This document shows positions 23,066-33,754 of a stretch of 34,014 nucleotides of DNA, piece after piece (position 1 is the first letter of the stretch; every line of letters begins with the position of its first letter). The stretch is from Thiobacillus sp. UBA3361 (lineage in GTDB: Bacteria > Pseudomonadota > Gammaproteobacteria > Burkholderiales > Thiobacillaceae): the NCBI GenBank assembly GCA_002360535.1, contig DEQR01000060.1, positions 1 through 34,014 of the forward strand, in the 5' to 3' direction. Under the pieces are notes generated by a model. That model ran no database searches. It saw only the letters and a program-made list of their open reading frames with translations, and was not told the DNA's origin. The translations under genes and the position numbers were made by a program.

Positions 23066-24523
23066 ATGCGAGTACTAGAAAAAGCGCTCACCTTCGACGA
23101 CGTCCTGCTCGTTCCCTCCTTTTCCAACATCCTGCCGCGCGACGTGTCCCTCAGGACCCAACTGACGCGCAACATCCAGATCAACATGCCGGTGCTGTCG
23201 GCGGCCATGGACACCGTGACCGAGGCGCGCATGGCCATCGCCGTGGCCCAGGAGGGCGGCATCGGCATCATCCACAAGAACATGACCGTGGAGCAGCAGG
23301 CCGACGAGGTGGCCAAGGTCAAGCGCTACGAGGCCGGCATGGTCAAGGATCCGGTCACCATCTCGCCGCAGATGACGGTGCGCGAGGTGCTCAACCTGAC
23401 CCGCATGCACAAATTCTCCGGCCTGCCGGTGGTGGATGCGGGCAAGGTGGTGGGCATCGTCACCAACCGGGATATCCGTTTTGAAACCAATCTGGATCAC
23501 CCCGTCGCCCAGATCATGACGCCGCGCGAGCGCCTGGTGACTGTAAAGGAAGGGGCCAGCAAGGAAGAGGCGGTGGCCCTCTTGCACAAGCACCGGCTGG
23601 AGCGGGTGCTGGTGGTCAACGATGCCTTCGAGCTGCGCGGGCTGATCACCGTGAAGGACATCCAGAAGGCCACGGAATTTCCCAGTGCCTGCAAGGACGA
23701 GTATGGACGTTTGCGTGCCGGTGCCGCCGTGGGCGTGGCCGGCGACACCGACGAGCGGGTGGCTGCCCTGGTTGAGGCGGGCGTGGATGTCTTGGTGGTC
23801 GATACCGCCCATGGCCATTCCCAGGGTGTGTTGTCGCGGGTGGAGTGGATCAAGAAGCGCCATCCCCAGGTGCAGGTCATCGGTGGCAACATCGCCACGG
23901 CAGAGGCGGCCCGTGCCCTGGTTGACCACGGTGCGGACGCAGTCAAGGTGGGTATCGGCCCGGGCTCCATCTGCACCACACGCATCGTGGCGGGTGTCGG
24001 GGTGCCGCAGATATCCGCCGTGCATAACGTGGCCGAGGCCCTGAAAGGGAGCGGCGTACCGTTGATCGCCGACGGCGGCATCCGGTTCTCCGGCGACATC
24101 GCCAAGGCCATCGCCGCCGGGGCCCACTCGGTGATGCTGGGCGGCCTGTTCGCCGGCACCGAGGAGGCACCCGGCGAAATCGAGCTCTACCAGGGCCGCT
24201 CGTTCAAGTCCTATCGCGGCATGGGCAGCCTGGGGGCCATGCAGAAGGGCTCCAAGGACCGTTATTTCCAGGACAGCGAATCGAACGTGGACAAGCTGGT
24301 GCCCGAGGGCATCGAAGGCCGCGTACCCTACAAGGGCAGCGTGCTCAACGTGCTGCATCAGCTGCTGGGCGGCTTGCGTTCCTCCATGGGTTACGCCGGC
24401 TCGCCGGATATCGAGCACTTCCGCTCCAATGCCTGTTTCGTGGAGATCACCGCCGCTGGCATGAAGGAATCCCACGTGCACGACGTGCAGATCACCAAGG
24501 AAGCACCCAATTACCACGTGTGA
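23066..24523 (+). CDS. guaB: Inosine-5'-monophosphate dehydrogenase
   Basis: Oxidises IMP to XMP with NAD+, the first committed step to GMP. Protein of 485 residues: TIM barrel (KALTFDDVLLVPSFSN at the start) with two CBS domains inserted at about 90-205. Catalytic Cys303 lies in GIGPGSICTTRIV. The flap and substrate loop ADGGIRFSGDI, GGLFAGTEEAPGE and YRGMGSLGAM are present. The GTG at 23048 is rejected in favour of the ATG at 23066, which gives the conserved start MRVLEKALTF. guaA follows 87 bases later, making the usual guaBA unit. Confidence 0.96.
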   Translation: MRVLEKALTFDDVLLVPSFSNILPRDVSLRTQLTRNIQINMPVLSAAMDTVTEARMAIAVAQEGGIGIIHKNMTVEQQADEVAKVKRYEAGMVKDPVTISPQMTVREVLNLTRMHKFSGLPVVDAGKVVGIVTNRDIRFETNLDHPVAQIMTPRERLVTVKEGASKEEAVALLHKHRLERVLVVNDAFELRGLITVKDIQKATEFPSACKDEYGRLRAGAAVGVAGDTDERVAALVEAGVDVLVVDTAHGHSQGVLSRVEWIKKRHPQVQVIGGNIATAEAARALVDHGADAVKVGIGPGSICTTRIVAGVGVPQISAVHNVAEALKGSGVPLIADGGIRFSGDIAKAIAAGAHSVMLGGLFAGTEEAPGEIELYQGRSFKSYRGMGSLGAMQKGSKDRYFQDSESNVDKLVPEGIEGRVPYKGSVLNVLHQLLGGLRSSMGYAGSPDIEHFRSNACFVEITAAGMKESHVHDVQITKEAPNYHV

Positions 24524-24581
24524 GGCGTTTCGGGGCGGGGCGTGAGGCGGGATCTCGCGCCCAGGCCCCGACGATCGCCTC
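24522..24581 (+). promoter_or_regulatory. Potential mRNA hairpin between guaB and guaA
   Basis: GAGGCG-ttt-CGGGGC (24522-24536) can pair with GCCCCG-acgat-CGCCTC (24565-24581), with further GC-rich pairing possible inside. No T-tract follows, so read-through to guaA is expected. It may protect the mRNA end or set the ratio of the two enzymes; this role is inferred. Confidence 0.35.
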
Positions 24582-24610
24582 CTTCCATCGCCTCACCTCG
24601 CACGCCCGCC

Positions 24611-26173
<1,563 letters not shown>

Positions 26174-26197
26174 AGCCCATCTCAAGGGCATAACAAA

Positions 26198-26230
26198 ACC
26201 GGGCGGGTGTAACACCCCGCCCGGTTTTTT
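26198..26230. terminator. Bidirectional intrinsic terminator between guaA and the EF-G-like gene
   Basis: ACCGGGCGGG (26198-26207) pairs with CCCGCCCGGT (26216-26225). A run of six T follows on the plus strand, and AAAA precedes it, giving TTTTGTTA on the minus strand. It serves both convergent genes. Confidence 0.85.
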
Positions 26231-26241
26231 CGCGCCGTATC

Positions 26242-28287
26242 CTACTGTTCGTCGGCCTCCGGGCTGTGCGCAGCCGCCAGTTGCTGCTGCACCTGGAAGG
26301 GCACCGTCTCGTAATGGCTGAACTCCAGGGTATAGGATCCCTGGCCGCCGGTCATGGACTTGAGCCGTGACTGGTAGTTGTCCAGCTCGGCCAGGGGCAC
26401 CAGGCCCTCCAGGATCATCATGCCGCCGCGTCCGGTCTGGCTGCCGGTGACCTGGCCGCGCATGCCGGACAGATCGCCGCTGATGTCGCCGTAGTGGGTC
26501 TCAGGGATGGTGATCTCGATCTTGACGATGGGTTCCAGCACGGTGGGCTTGGCCTCCCGCGCGGCTTCCTGGAAGGCCTTCTTGCCGGCGGCGATGAAAG
26601 CCACTTCCTTGCCGTCCACCGCGTGGGTCTTGCCGTCATAGACCACCACCTTGACGTCCTGCACCGGGAAGCCGGCGACGATGCCTTGCTGCATGGCCTG
26701 GATGACGCCTTTTTCCACCGACGAGAGGAACTGGCCGGGAATGGCGCCGCCCTTCACTTCGTCCACGAATTCGAAGCCGCTGCCGCGTTCCTTGGGCTCG
26801 ATGCGCAGGAAGACTTCGCCGAACTGGCCTGCCCCCCCGGTCTGTTTCTTGTGCCGGTAGTGGCCTTCGGCCGGCTGGGTAATGGTCTCCTTGTAAGGGA
26901 TGGTAGGCGGATGGGTGTCCACGTCCAGCTTGAACTGTTCGCGCATCTTTTCCAGCACCCGCTTCAGGTGCAACTCGCCCAGGCCGCGAATGACCGCCTC
27001 GTGGGTGGTGGGGTCGTGCTCTACATGCAGGCCCGGGTCTTCCGCGGTGAGCTTGTGCAGCACCTCGGCCAGTTTCTGCACGTCGGCCTGCTTCTTGGTG
27101 CGTATGGCCAGGCCGAACACGGCATGGGGGAAATCCAGCGGCCGCATGTGGATGTGGTCATCCTCGGGCGCATCGTGCAGCACCGAGTCGAATTCCAGGT
27201 CGTCCACTTTGGTCACGCAGCAGATGTCGCCGGGCAGGCATTCCTTCACTTCCTCCATCTGCTTGCCCTGCAGCATGAACAGATGCCCCACCTTGAAAGG
27301 CTTGCGCTGCTCGCCGATATAGAGTTGGGTATCGGGCCTGACAGTGCCCTGATGCACCCGGAACACAGCCATCTTGCCTACGTAGGGGTCCATTTCCACC
27401 TTAAACACATGGGCCAGCACATGCTGCGCGGGATCAGGAGCGGCACGCAGCGGCACCGCCTCTTCACCCTCGCCCTTGTGGAACAGGGGCGGGTTGCCTT
27501 CAGTAGGGTTGGGCAGCAGTTTCACGGCGATGTCCAGCAGTTCCCGGACCCCTGCTCCTGTTCTTGCCGAAATGAAGCAGACCGGGACCAGATGCCCTTC
27601 CCTAAGTGCCTGTTCGAAAGGTTCGTGGAGCTGTTCCGGGGCAATTTCGCCCTGCTCCAGGTAGAGGTTCATGAGCGCCTCGTCCACCTCCACCACCTGA
27701 TCGACCAGCGCCCGGTGGGCCTCGTCCACCGAGGAGAAATCGGCCTCGCCGCCGGGATTGAAGAAACAATCGGTAACACGACTGCCATCGCCGGCCGGTA
27801 GGTTGATGGGCAGGCATTCGCGCCCGAAGGCGGTTTGGATGTCCTTGAGCAGGGCAGGGAGGTCCAAATTGGGCGCGTCGATCTTGTTGACTATGATCAT
27901 CCGGTCCAGCTTACGGGCCTGTGCCCAGTGCATCATGCGGCTTGCGGTCAGTTCGATGCCCCGCGTGGCGTCGATGACTACCGCAATGGTTTCCACGGCA
28001 TCCAGGGCGCATATGGCCTGTCCCATGAAATCCGGATAACCCGGGGTGTCCAGTACATGGATACGGGTGTCCTGATGGTTCAGGTGGGCGCAGGCCAGTT
28101 GAATGGAATGTTGGTGCTCCTTCTCCAAAGGATCGTAGTCACACACCGTGGAACCCTTCTCCACACTGCCGGCAGCAGCGATGGCACCCGACGATGACAG
28201 CAAGGCTTCGACCAGCGTGGTCTTTCCGACACCACCGTGTCCCACCAGGGACAAGGTACGGATATTGGCAGTCGATAAGGTGCCCAT
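26242..28287 (-). CDS. EF-G-like translational GTPase (paralogue)
   Basis: Protein of 681 residues with the full EF-G domain order. The GTPase motifs deviate from classical EF-G: P-loop GHGGVGKTT (residues 16-24) instead of AHIDAGKTT, then DTPGYPDF instead of DTPGHVDF, and NKIDA. Domain II (HVFKVEMDPYVGKMAVFRVHQG), domain IV (GAGQFGEVFLRIEP) and domain V (HYGDISGDLSGMRGQV) follow. The missing switch II His, which activates water for GTP hydrolysis in EF-G, suggests a specialised role, as in the EF-G-like group of ribosome-associated paralogues. The ribosome site AGGAG is 8 bases before the ATG. It stands alone, away from the rpsL-rpsG-fusA-tuf operon where true EF-G is encoded. Confidence 0.85.
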   Translation of the reverse strand: MGTLSTANIRTLSLVGHGGVGKTTLVEALLSSSGAIAAAGSVEKGSTVCDYDPLEKEHQHSIQLACAHLNHQDTRIHVLDTPGYPDFMGQAICALDAVETIAVVIDATRGIELTASRMMHWAQARKLDRMIIVNKIDAPNLDLPALLKDIQTAFGRECLPINLPAGDGSRVTDCFFNPGGEADFSSVDEAHRALVDQVVEVDEALMNLYLEQGEIAPEQLHEPFEQALREGHLVPVCFISARTGAGVRELLDIAVKLLPNPTEGNPPLFHKGEGEEAVPLRAAPDPAQHVLAHVFKVEMDPYVGKMAVFRVHQGTVRPDTQLYIGEQRKPFKVGHLFMLQGKQMEEVKECLPGDICCVTKVDDLEFDSVLHDAPEDDHIHMRPLDFPHAVFGLAIRTKKQADVQKLAEVLHKLTAEDPGLHVEHDPTTHEAVIRGLGELHLKRVLEKMREQFKLDVDTHPPTIPYKETITQPAEGHYRHKKQTGGAGQFGEVFLRIEPKERGSGFEFVDEVKGGAIPGQFLSSVEKGVIQAMQQGIVAGFPVQDVKVVVYDGKTHAVDGKEVAFIAAGKKAFQEAAREAKPTVLEPIVKIEITIPETHYGDISGDLSGMRGQVTGSQTGRGGMMILEGLVPLAELDNYQSRLKSMTGGQGSYTLEFSHYETVPFQVQQQLAAAHSPEADEQ

Positions 28288-28426
28288 TAGTTAATCTCCT
28301 GGATGAAAAAAAGTTGTTTGCAATCTGTTATTAAGCGGATTTGTATGTTTTGGAAGGGCCGAGACAATCAGGATGTGAAGGTATTATTAAACGTGCCATT
28401 CACCAATCCAAGCCCTACATGGATAA

Positions 28427-29185
28427 CTAGACGAGGAGTCGGCCCCGTTCCGTAATCAAATCCCACACGCTGGGCGCGACTCGTTTAATGTTCGGCAGCG
28501 CTTCGTCAACGGAACCCAGACAGGGAATGCGCTTGCCGTGGTACTCGGTTTGCGGCCCGATGGGATTAAAAATCACGCCGAAGCGCCCGATCAAGCGGTG
28601 CAAGGCAGGCTCCATGACTGCATAACTGTGTGTCAGCCTGTGTTGATAGATCATGCGCATGACGGCTGCGAACAGCCCCAGGGAGATATGCGGCAGGACA
28701 CGCCGCTCATCGGGCTCGAAATAAACGTCCACGTTATCCGCCACGCCTGCCTGAGTACCCGATTCGCCCAAGCGGCGCTTGAAATCCTTGGAAACGGCGA
28801 AGCGGGATATCTCCGACAGCCGCTTGCGGGTCTCTGGGTCAATGATCCGCTTACCATCGTCCAGGCGGCAGTTGGCTTCCATGGGAAACAAGGATGCCGG
28901 GTCGTCGGGATCGGGCAGGATCAGGCGGGCCGTTGCCGCATAGCTGCCGGTACGGCGGTGCCTGAGCAAAAAGTGGTCCGAGCGGCGGTCGTATTCGTCT
29001 CGCTCATAATGGAAGACCGCGCCATCCGGAGCCTCGAATACCTCGCATTCTTCCTCGGATTCGAAGCCGGTTTCCAGCACATAGACCTGGTAGCGCAACA
29101 CATAGACCTGCATGCGCAAGGCATCCGTGTCGGCATGCACGAGTTCGAAATAGTCATCCAGGGCGGAAAGGAGATCTATGGCCAT
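28427..29185 (-). CDS. PEP-CTERM/exosortase system-associated acyltransferase
   Basis: Cytoplasmic protein of 252 residues related to autoinducer synthases and N-acyl amino acid synthases. It shows MQVYVLRYQVYVLETGFE near the N-terminus, then FHYERDEYDRRSDHFLLRHRRTGSYAATARLILPD, EISRFAVSKDF, and a C-terminal GPQTEYHGKRIPCLGSVDEAL. This pattern fits the acyltransferase family that co-occurs with exosortase and PEP-CTERM proteins; its product is thought to be a small acylated molecule but is not established. It diverges from ftsK across a 200-base gap. Its presence implies that an exosortase (xrt/eps locus) is encoded elsewhere in this genome, and links to the PEP-CTERM proteins at 1984-3988. 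Confidence 0.88.
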   Translation of the reverse strand: MAIDLLSALDDYFELVHADTDALRMQVYVLRYQVYVLETGFESEEECEVFEAPDGAVFHYERDEYDRRSDHFLLRHRRTGSYAATARLILPDPDDPASLFPMEANCRLDDGKRIIDPETRKRLSEISRFAVSKDFKRRLGESGTQAGVADNVDVYFEPDERRVLPHISLGLFAAVMRMIYQHRLTHSYAVMEPALHRLIGRFGVIFNPIGPQTEYHGKRIPCLGSVDEALPNIKRVAPSVWDLITERGRLLV

Positions 29186-29275
29186 GCGGGGAGGGGCCAG
29201 AAGAATGATTGATTGGTTTTATCAGAAGGTCAGCGAACATATTCCACTGAATTGGTATATCCGTAAACCGGCAGT

Positions 29276-29304
29276 TTGAGATGGTGCTTATTATTTAACA
29301 TAAT
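29276..29304 (+). promoter_or_regulatory. Sigma-70 promoter upstream of ftsK
   Basis: TTGAGA (29276-29281), a 17-base spacer and CATAAT (29299-29304) each match consensus at 5 of 6 bases. Transcription would start near 29311, giving a leader of about 78 bases to the ATG at 29389. Confidence 0.55.
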
Positions 29305-29388
29305 ATACATTGTACGGTTCTGTATTCAGGGCCGAGCGAGTTGGTGGCCGTGGTTTATCTTCCGGTTGGCTTTATATATATTCGCCGC

Positions 29389-31674
29389 ATGCTCGTTAAG
29401 TCACGTCGTCACGCGCTAGCAAAGCCTGTCGGCAAACCATTCGCCCCGCGTGTCGTCGCGCTGCTGCGTGAAGCATGGTGGCTGGTCGCGGTTGCCGTGG
29501 CTATTTACGTGGGCATGGTCCTGGTCACCTACGACATTGCCGATCCGGGCTGGTCGAAAACCGCGGACGGCACAGTCATCCACAACGCCGGCGGACGCTT
29601 CGGCGCCTGGTTTTCCGATCTCCTGCTTTATCTCTTCGGCGCTTCCGCCTATTGGTTCGTGGTGCTGATGCTGTTCCTGGTGGTCTGGGGTTACCGCTAC
29701 TTGGGGGCCGAGGAAAACGAACATTCCCACGGCCTGAGCGTCACCCTGATGGGTTACGCCATCGTCCTGCTGGCCAGCAGCAGCCTGGAGGCATTGCGCT
29801 TCCACAGTCTTGGCATGACCTTGCCGTATGCCGCCGGCGGCGCGCTTGGCCGGGGTCTGGGCGGTGGCATCCAGTCGTTCCTGGGCTTCGATGGCGGCAC
29901 CGTCCTTCTGCTGCTCATGATCGGTGCCGGTTTGAGTCTCTTTACGGGCGTTTCCTGGCTGACCTTCAGCGAGCGGGTGGGCTTGGCCCTGGAGTCGTTG
30001 TGGGGCATGCTCCTGGAGCGCTTGCAGACCTACCGGGACCGCAAGGCGGGCCATGAGGCCCTGATCGAGCGCGAGGCGGTGATCAAAAAAGAACGGGGCC
30101 GGCAGAAGAAGGAGCAGCCCCTGGTCATCGAGACCGCGCTGCCCGAGGTGCCCCAGTCTGATCGCGTCGATCAGGAACGCCAGTCCATGCTGTTCAAGGA
30201 CCTGCCCGATGCTCAGATACCGCCCTTGGTGCTTCTGGACGAGGCCGACAAGGTGAGCACCGCCATCGACCATGCCTCACTGGAATCCACTTCCCGCCTT
30301 ATTGAGCGCAAGCTGCGCGAATTCGGCGTCGAGGTGACCGTGCTGGCCGCCTTCCCCGGCCCCGTGATCACCCGGTACGAGATCGAGCCCGCCTCGGGTG
30401 TAAAGGGAAGCCAGATCGTCAACCTGTCCAAGGACCTGGCCCGTTCGTTATCCCTGGTTAGTATCCGGGTGGTGGAAACCGTGCCCGGCAAGAGCTGCAT
30501 GGGCCTGGAGTTGCCCAACAGCCAGCGCCAGACTGTGCGGCTTTCCGAGATACTGGGTTCCAAGGCTTACAACGACACGGCCTCGCCCCTGACTATCGCT
30601 ATGGGCAAGGACATCAGCGGCAACCCGGCGGTGGCCGATCTGGCCCGCATGCCTCACATATTGGTGGCCGGGGCCACCGGCTCGGGCAAATCGGTGGCCA
30701 TCAACGCCATGATCCTATCCCTGCTCTACAAGTCCACCCCCGAGACGGTGCGGCTCATTATGGTCGATCCCAAGATGCTGGAACTGTCCGCCTACGAGGG
30801 CATCCCTCACCTGTTGGCGCCGGTGGTCACCGACATGAAGCTGGCCGCCTCGGCGCTCAACTGGTGCGTGGGTGAGATGGAGAAGCGCTACCGGCTGATG
30901 TCCGCCATGGGCGTGCGCAGCATCTCCGGCTTCAACCAGAAGGTTGAGCACGGCCTGAAATCCGGCCAGCCGCTGACCAACCCCTATTCCCTCACACCTG
31001 ATAGCCCCGAGCGCCTGACCACCCTACCCTACATCGTGGTCCTGATCGACGAGTTGGCCGATCTGATGATGGTGGCCGGCAAGAAGGTCGAGGAACTCAT
31101 CGCCCGCCTGGCGCAGAAGGCCCGCGCATCAGGCATCCATCTGGTACTGGCCACGCAGCGCCCGTCGGTGGATGTGATCACCGGCCTGATCAAGGCCAAT
31201 ATTCCAACACGCGTTGCCTTCCAGGTCGCCAGCCGCATCGACTCGCGCACCATCCTCGATCAGCAGGGCGCCGAATCTCTGCTCGGTCAGGGCGACATGC
31301 TCTACCTGCCGCCCGGTCACGGCGTGCCCACCCGCGTGCACGGTGCCTTCGTCTCGGATGACGAAGTGCATCGCGTCACCGCCTGGCTCAAGGAACTGGG
31401 CCCGCCGCAGTACGTCGAAGAGGTGCTCCAGGAGGAGGAGTCAGCCGAGGCCGAGGACGGCTCGGGAACCGATGCGGAATCCGACCCTCTCTACGACGAG
31501 GCCGTGGCAATCGTCATGAAGTCCCGGCGGGCATCCATCTCCGCCGTCCAGCGGCACCTGCGCATTGGCTACAATCGCGCCGCCCGGCTCATCGAGGCCA
31601 TGGAAACCGCGGGCATCGTCTCGCCCATGCAAAGCAACGGAAACCGTGAAGTACTGGCACCCAGACATGAATAG
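29389..31674 (+). CDS. ftsK: DNA translocase FtsK
   Basis: Septum-anchored ATP-driven motor that segregates chromosome ends and activates XerCD at dif. Protein of 761 residues: N-terminal hydrophobic helices within about residues 30-190, a short linker rather than the very long one of E. coli FtsK, then the motor with Walker A GATGSGKS at about 428-435 and Walker B VVLIDELADLMM. The sequence KARASGIHLVLATQRPSVDVITG is characteristic, and a C-terminal winged-helix gamma domain (RRASISAVQRHLRIGYNRAARLIEAME) reads KOPS. The start is uncertain: the ATG at 29389 is preferred, but an in-frame TTG exists at 29341. Its stop overlaps lolA by 8 bases. Confidence 0.95.
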   Translation: MLVKSRRHALAKPVGKPFAPRVVALLREAWWLVAVAVAIYVGMVLVTYDIADPGWSKTADGTVIHNAGGRFGAWFSDLLLYLFGASAYWFVVLMLFLVVWGYRYLGAEENEHSHGLSVTLMGYAIVLLASSSLEALRFHSLGMTLPYAAGGALGRGLGGGIQSFLGFDGGTVLLLLMIGAGLSLFTGVSWLTFSERVGLALESLWGMLLERLQTYRDRKAGHEALIEREAVIKKERGRQKKEQPLVIETALPEVPQSDRVDQERQSMLFKDLPDAQIPPLVLLDEADKVSTAIDHASLESTSRLIERKLREFGVEVTVLAAFPGPVITRYEIEPASGVKGSQIVNLSKDLARSLSLVSIRVVETVPGKSCMGLELPNSQRQTVRLSEILGSKAYNDTASPLTIAMGKDISGNPAVADLARMPHILVAGATGSGKSVAINAMILSLLYKSTPETVRLIMVDPKMLELSAYEGIPHLLAPVVTDMKLAASALNWCVGEMEKRYRLMSAMGVRSISGFNQKVEHGLKSGQPLTNPYSLTPDSPERLTTLPYIVVLIDELADLMMVAGKKVEELIARLAQKARASGIHLVLATQRPSVDVITGLIKANIPTRVAFQVASRIDSRTILDQQGAESLLGQGDMLYLPPGHGVPTRVHGAFVSDDEVHRVTAWLKELGPPQYVEEVLQEEESAEAEDGSGTDAESDPLYDEAVAIVMKSRRASISAVQRHLRIGYNRAARLIEAMETAGIVSPMQSNGNREVLAPRHE

Positions 31675-32290
31675 ATTGCTTGCCGCCCTGGCCCTCGGCC
31701 TGGGCCTGCTGACCGCCCTCCCCGCCCAGGCCGACGCCATCCAGCGCCTGCGGGAATACGTCCAGGAAACGAAGACCCTGCGGGGCAGCTTTGAGCAGAC
31801 CGTGCAGGACAGAAAAGGCAGAAAGGCCCAGGAATCCCGCGGCAGTTTCCAGTTCTCCCGCCCCGGCAAGTTCCGCTGGGTCTATGACAAACCCTACGAA
31901 CAGCTCATCGTCGGCGACGGGGAAAAGATCTGGATCCACGACAAGGACCTGGAACAAGTCACGGTGAAGAAGATGGGCAAGGCCATCGGCCAGAGTCCCG
32001 CCGCCCTGCTGGCTGGCAGCAACGAGATCGACAAGCACTACGACCTGCGCGACCTGGGCTCGAAAAAGGGCCTGGAATGGCTGGAGGCCATCCCCAAGGA
32101 CAAGGAAAGCAGCTTCGAAAAGGTACGCCTGGGTTTCAAGGGCAGTCAGCTGGAGGCCATGGAGTTGTCCGACAACTTCGGCCAGCTGACCACCCTGCGC
32201 TTCAGCGGCCTCATCCGAAACCCCGGCCTCGGAGCCGACCTGTTCCGATTCACCCCGCCCAAGGGGACGGATGTCATCGGCGACGACTGA
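31667..32290 (+). CDS. lolA: Outer-membrane lipoprotein carrier protein
   Basis: Periplasmic chaperone that carries lipoproteins from LolCDE to LolB. Protein of 207 residues with a signal peptide ending PAQADA. It has the typical start of the mature chain (LREYVQETKTLRGSFEQTV), the strand PGKFRWVYDKPYEQLIVGDGEKIWIHDKDLEQVTV, and the C-terminal LRFSGLIRNPGLGADLFRFTPPKGTDVI. The ATG at 31667 overlaps the ftsK stop, and its own end overlaps the rarA start by 20 bases, so all three genes are translationally coupled. Gene order is the usual betaproteobacterial one. It would be needed to deliver the lipoproteins predicted at 12256 and 22836. Confidence 0.95.
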   Translation: MNRLLAALALGLGLLTALPAQADAIQRLREYVQETKTLRGSFEQTVQDRKGRKAQESRGSFQFSRPGKFRWVYDKPYEQLIVGDGEKIWIHDKDLEQVTVKKMGKAIGQSPAALLAGSNEIDKHYDLRDLGSKKGLEWLEAIPKDKESSFEKVRLGFKGSQLEAMELSDNFGQLTTLRFSGLIRNPGLGADLFRFTPPKGTDVIGDD

Positions 32291-33659
32291 CCTCTTCGAC
32301 TCCGAACCACCATCCCCTTTCCCCGCGAGTGGGAAAAGGGCCGGGGGAGAGGGCCATGCTTCCACGCCAGCGACCAACGTCCCCCTGGCTGAACGTCTCC
32401 GACCCGCCACCTTTGACGAGGTGATCGGCCAAAGCCATCTGCTCGGCGCCGGCAAACCGCTGCGCCTCGCCTTCGAATCCGGCCAGCCCCACTCCATGAT
32501 CCTGTGGGGCCCGCCCGGTGTCGGCAAGACCACCCTCGCCCGCCTGATGGCGCATCACTTCCAGGCCGACTTCATCCAGATTTCCGCCGTCCTGGCAGGG
32601 GTCAAGGAAATCCGCGAGGCCGTCGAACGGGCGCGGGTCAACCGGCAAATGGGCCGCCAGACCATCCTGTTCGTCGATGAGGTGCACCGCTTCAACAAAG
32701 CCCAGCAGGACGCCTTCCTGCCTCACGTGGAATCCGGCCTGATCACCTTCATCGGCGCCACCACGGAAAACCCCTCCTTCGAAGTCGTCGGTGCCCTCCT
32801 CTCCCGTGCCCAGATCTATGTGCTGCGCTCGCTGGATCAGACCGAGCTGCAAACCCTGCTTGATCGCGCCCTGTCCCTGGCCGGCCTGGACATCCAACCC
32901 GACGTCGAGGCGCGCGAGCTGCTCCTGGCCAACGCCGACGGCGACGGCCGGCGACTGCTCAACCTGCTCGACCAGCTCAACACCGCCGCCCGCGTCTCCG
33001 GTCGGCGCGAAGTCGATGCTGCCTTCGTCGAGGCCTCGCTGGCGCAATCCAAGCGGCGCTTCGACAAGGGCGGCGATACTTTCTACGATCAGATCTCCGC
33101 CCTGCACAAATCCGTGCGCGGCTCCAACCCCGACGCCTCGCTGTACTGGTTCACCCGCATGCTGGACGGCGGCGCCGATCCCCTCTATCTGGGCCGGCGC
33201 CTGCTGCGCATGGCCAGCGAGGACATCGGCCTGGCCGACCCCCGCGCCCTGTCCATCGCCCTGGACGCGGTGGCCACCTACGAGCGCCTGGGCTCGCCGG
33301 AAGGCGAACTCGCCCTGGTCCAGGCCCTGCTCTACCTAGCCTGCGCCCCCAAGAGCAACGCCGCCTACGTCGCCTACGGCGCCGCGCGCCGCTTCGTGGA
33401 GCAGGACGGTAGCCGTTCCGTCCCGATCCACCTGCGCAACGCCCCCACCAAACTGATGAAGGAAATGGGCTTCGGCCGGGAATACCGTTACGCCCACGAC
33501 GAACCCGAGGGCTACGCGGCGGGGGAACACTACTTCCCGGAGGGGGTAGTGGAACCCAGTTTCTACGCCCCTACGCCACGCGGGTTGGAAGGCAAGATCG
33601 GGGAGCGGCTGGAACACCTACGGCACTTGGACAAGGTGGCGCGCAAGCCAACAAAGTAG
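32271..33659 (+). CDS. rarA: Replication-associated recombination protein A (MgsA/RarA)
   Basis: AAA+ ATPase related to clamp loaders that acts at stalled replication forks. Protein of 462 residues. The conserved part begins PLAERLRPATFDEVIGQSHLLG. Walker A is GPPGVGKT at 80-87, Walker B FVDEVHRFNKAQQDAF, sensor IGATTENPSF, and the C-terminal tetramerisation domain has KSVRGSNPDASLYWFTRML. The N-terminus is about 30 residues longer than usual: residues about 11-35 (EPPSPFPASGKRAGGEGHASTP) are encoded by an interspersed repeat lying in frame between the start and the first conserved motif. No alternative start after the repeat is convincing, so the tail is probably translated. Confidence 0.93.
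   Translation: MSSATTDLFDSEPPSPFPASGKRAGGEGHASTPATNVPLAERLRPATFDEVIGQSHLLGAGKPLRLAFESGQPHSMILWGPPGVGKTTLARLMAHHFQADFIQISAVLAGVKEIREAVERARVNRQMGRQTILFVDEVHRFNKAQQDAFLPHVESGLITFIGATTENPSFEVVGALLSRAQIYVLRSLDQTELQTLLDRALSLAGLDIQPDVEARELLLANADGDGRRLLNLLDQLNTAARVSGRREVDAAFVEASLAQSKRRFDKGGDTFYDQISALHKSVRGSNPDASLYWFTRMLDGGADPLYLGRRLLRMASEDIGLADPRALSIALDAVATYERLGSPEGELALVQALLYLACAPKSNAAYVAYGAARRFVEQDGSRSVPIHLRNAPTKLMKEMGFGREYRYAHDEPEGYAAGEHYFPEGVVEPSFYAPTPRGLEGKIGERLEHLRHLDKVARKPTK
32311..32355. repeat. Interspersed GC-rich palindromic repeat inside rarA
   Basis: CCCCTTTCCCC and GGGAAAAGGG form a hairpin, followed by CCGGGGGAGAGGG. This has the look of the small C/T-rich and G/A-rich dispersed elements of proteobacteria that, when translated, give Pro-Ser-Pro and Gly-Glu-Gly peptides. 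It lies in the non-conserved 5' coding part of rarA and keeps the reading frame. Confidence 0.6.
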
Positions 33660-33754
33660 CCAGCCATAGGAGTGGGAGTGGCTTTGGGCGTATCTGACTG
33701 AAGAAACGAGGAGAGAAAACTGAGCCCAGGCCAAACAACGAAGAAAGCAGTGCC

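Noticed and set aside
23075..24517. Minus-strand open frame of 480 codons opposite guaB
   Set aside because: guaB is certain on the plus strand; the antisense product is His/Gly/Leu-rich and matches nothing known.
26494..27801. Plus-strand open frame of 435 codons opposite the EF-G-like gene
   Set aside because: Shadow frame; all EF-G domain motifs lie on the minus strand.
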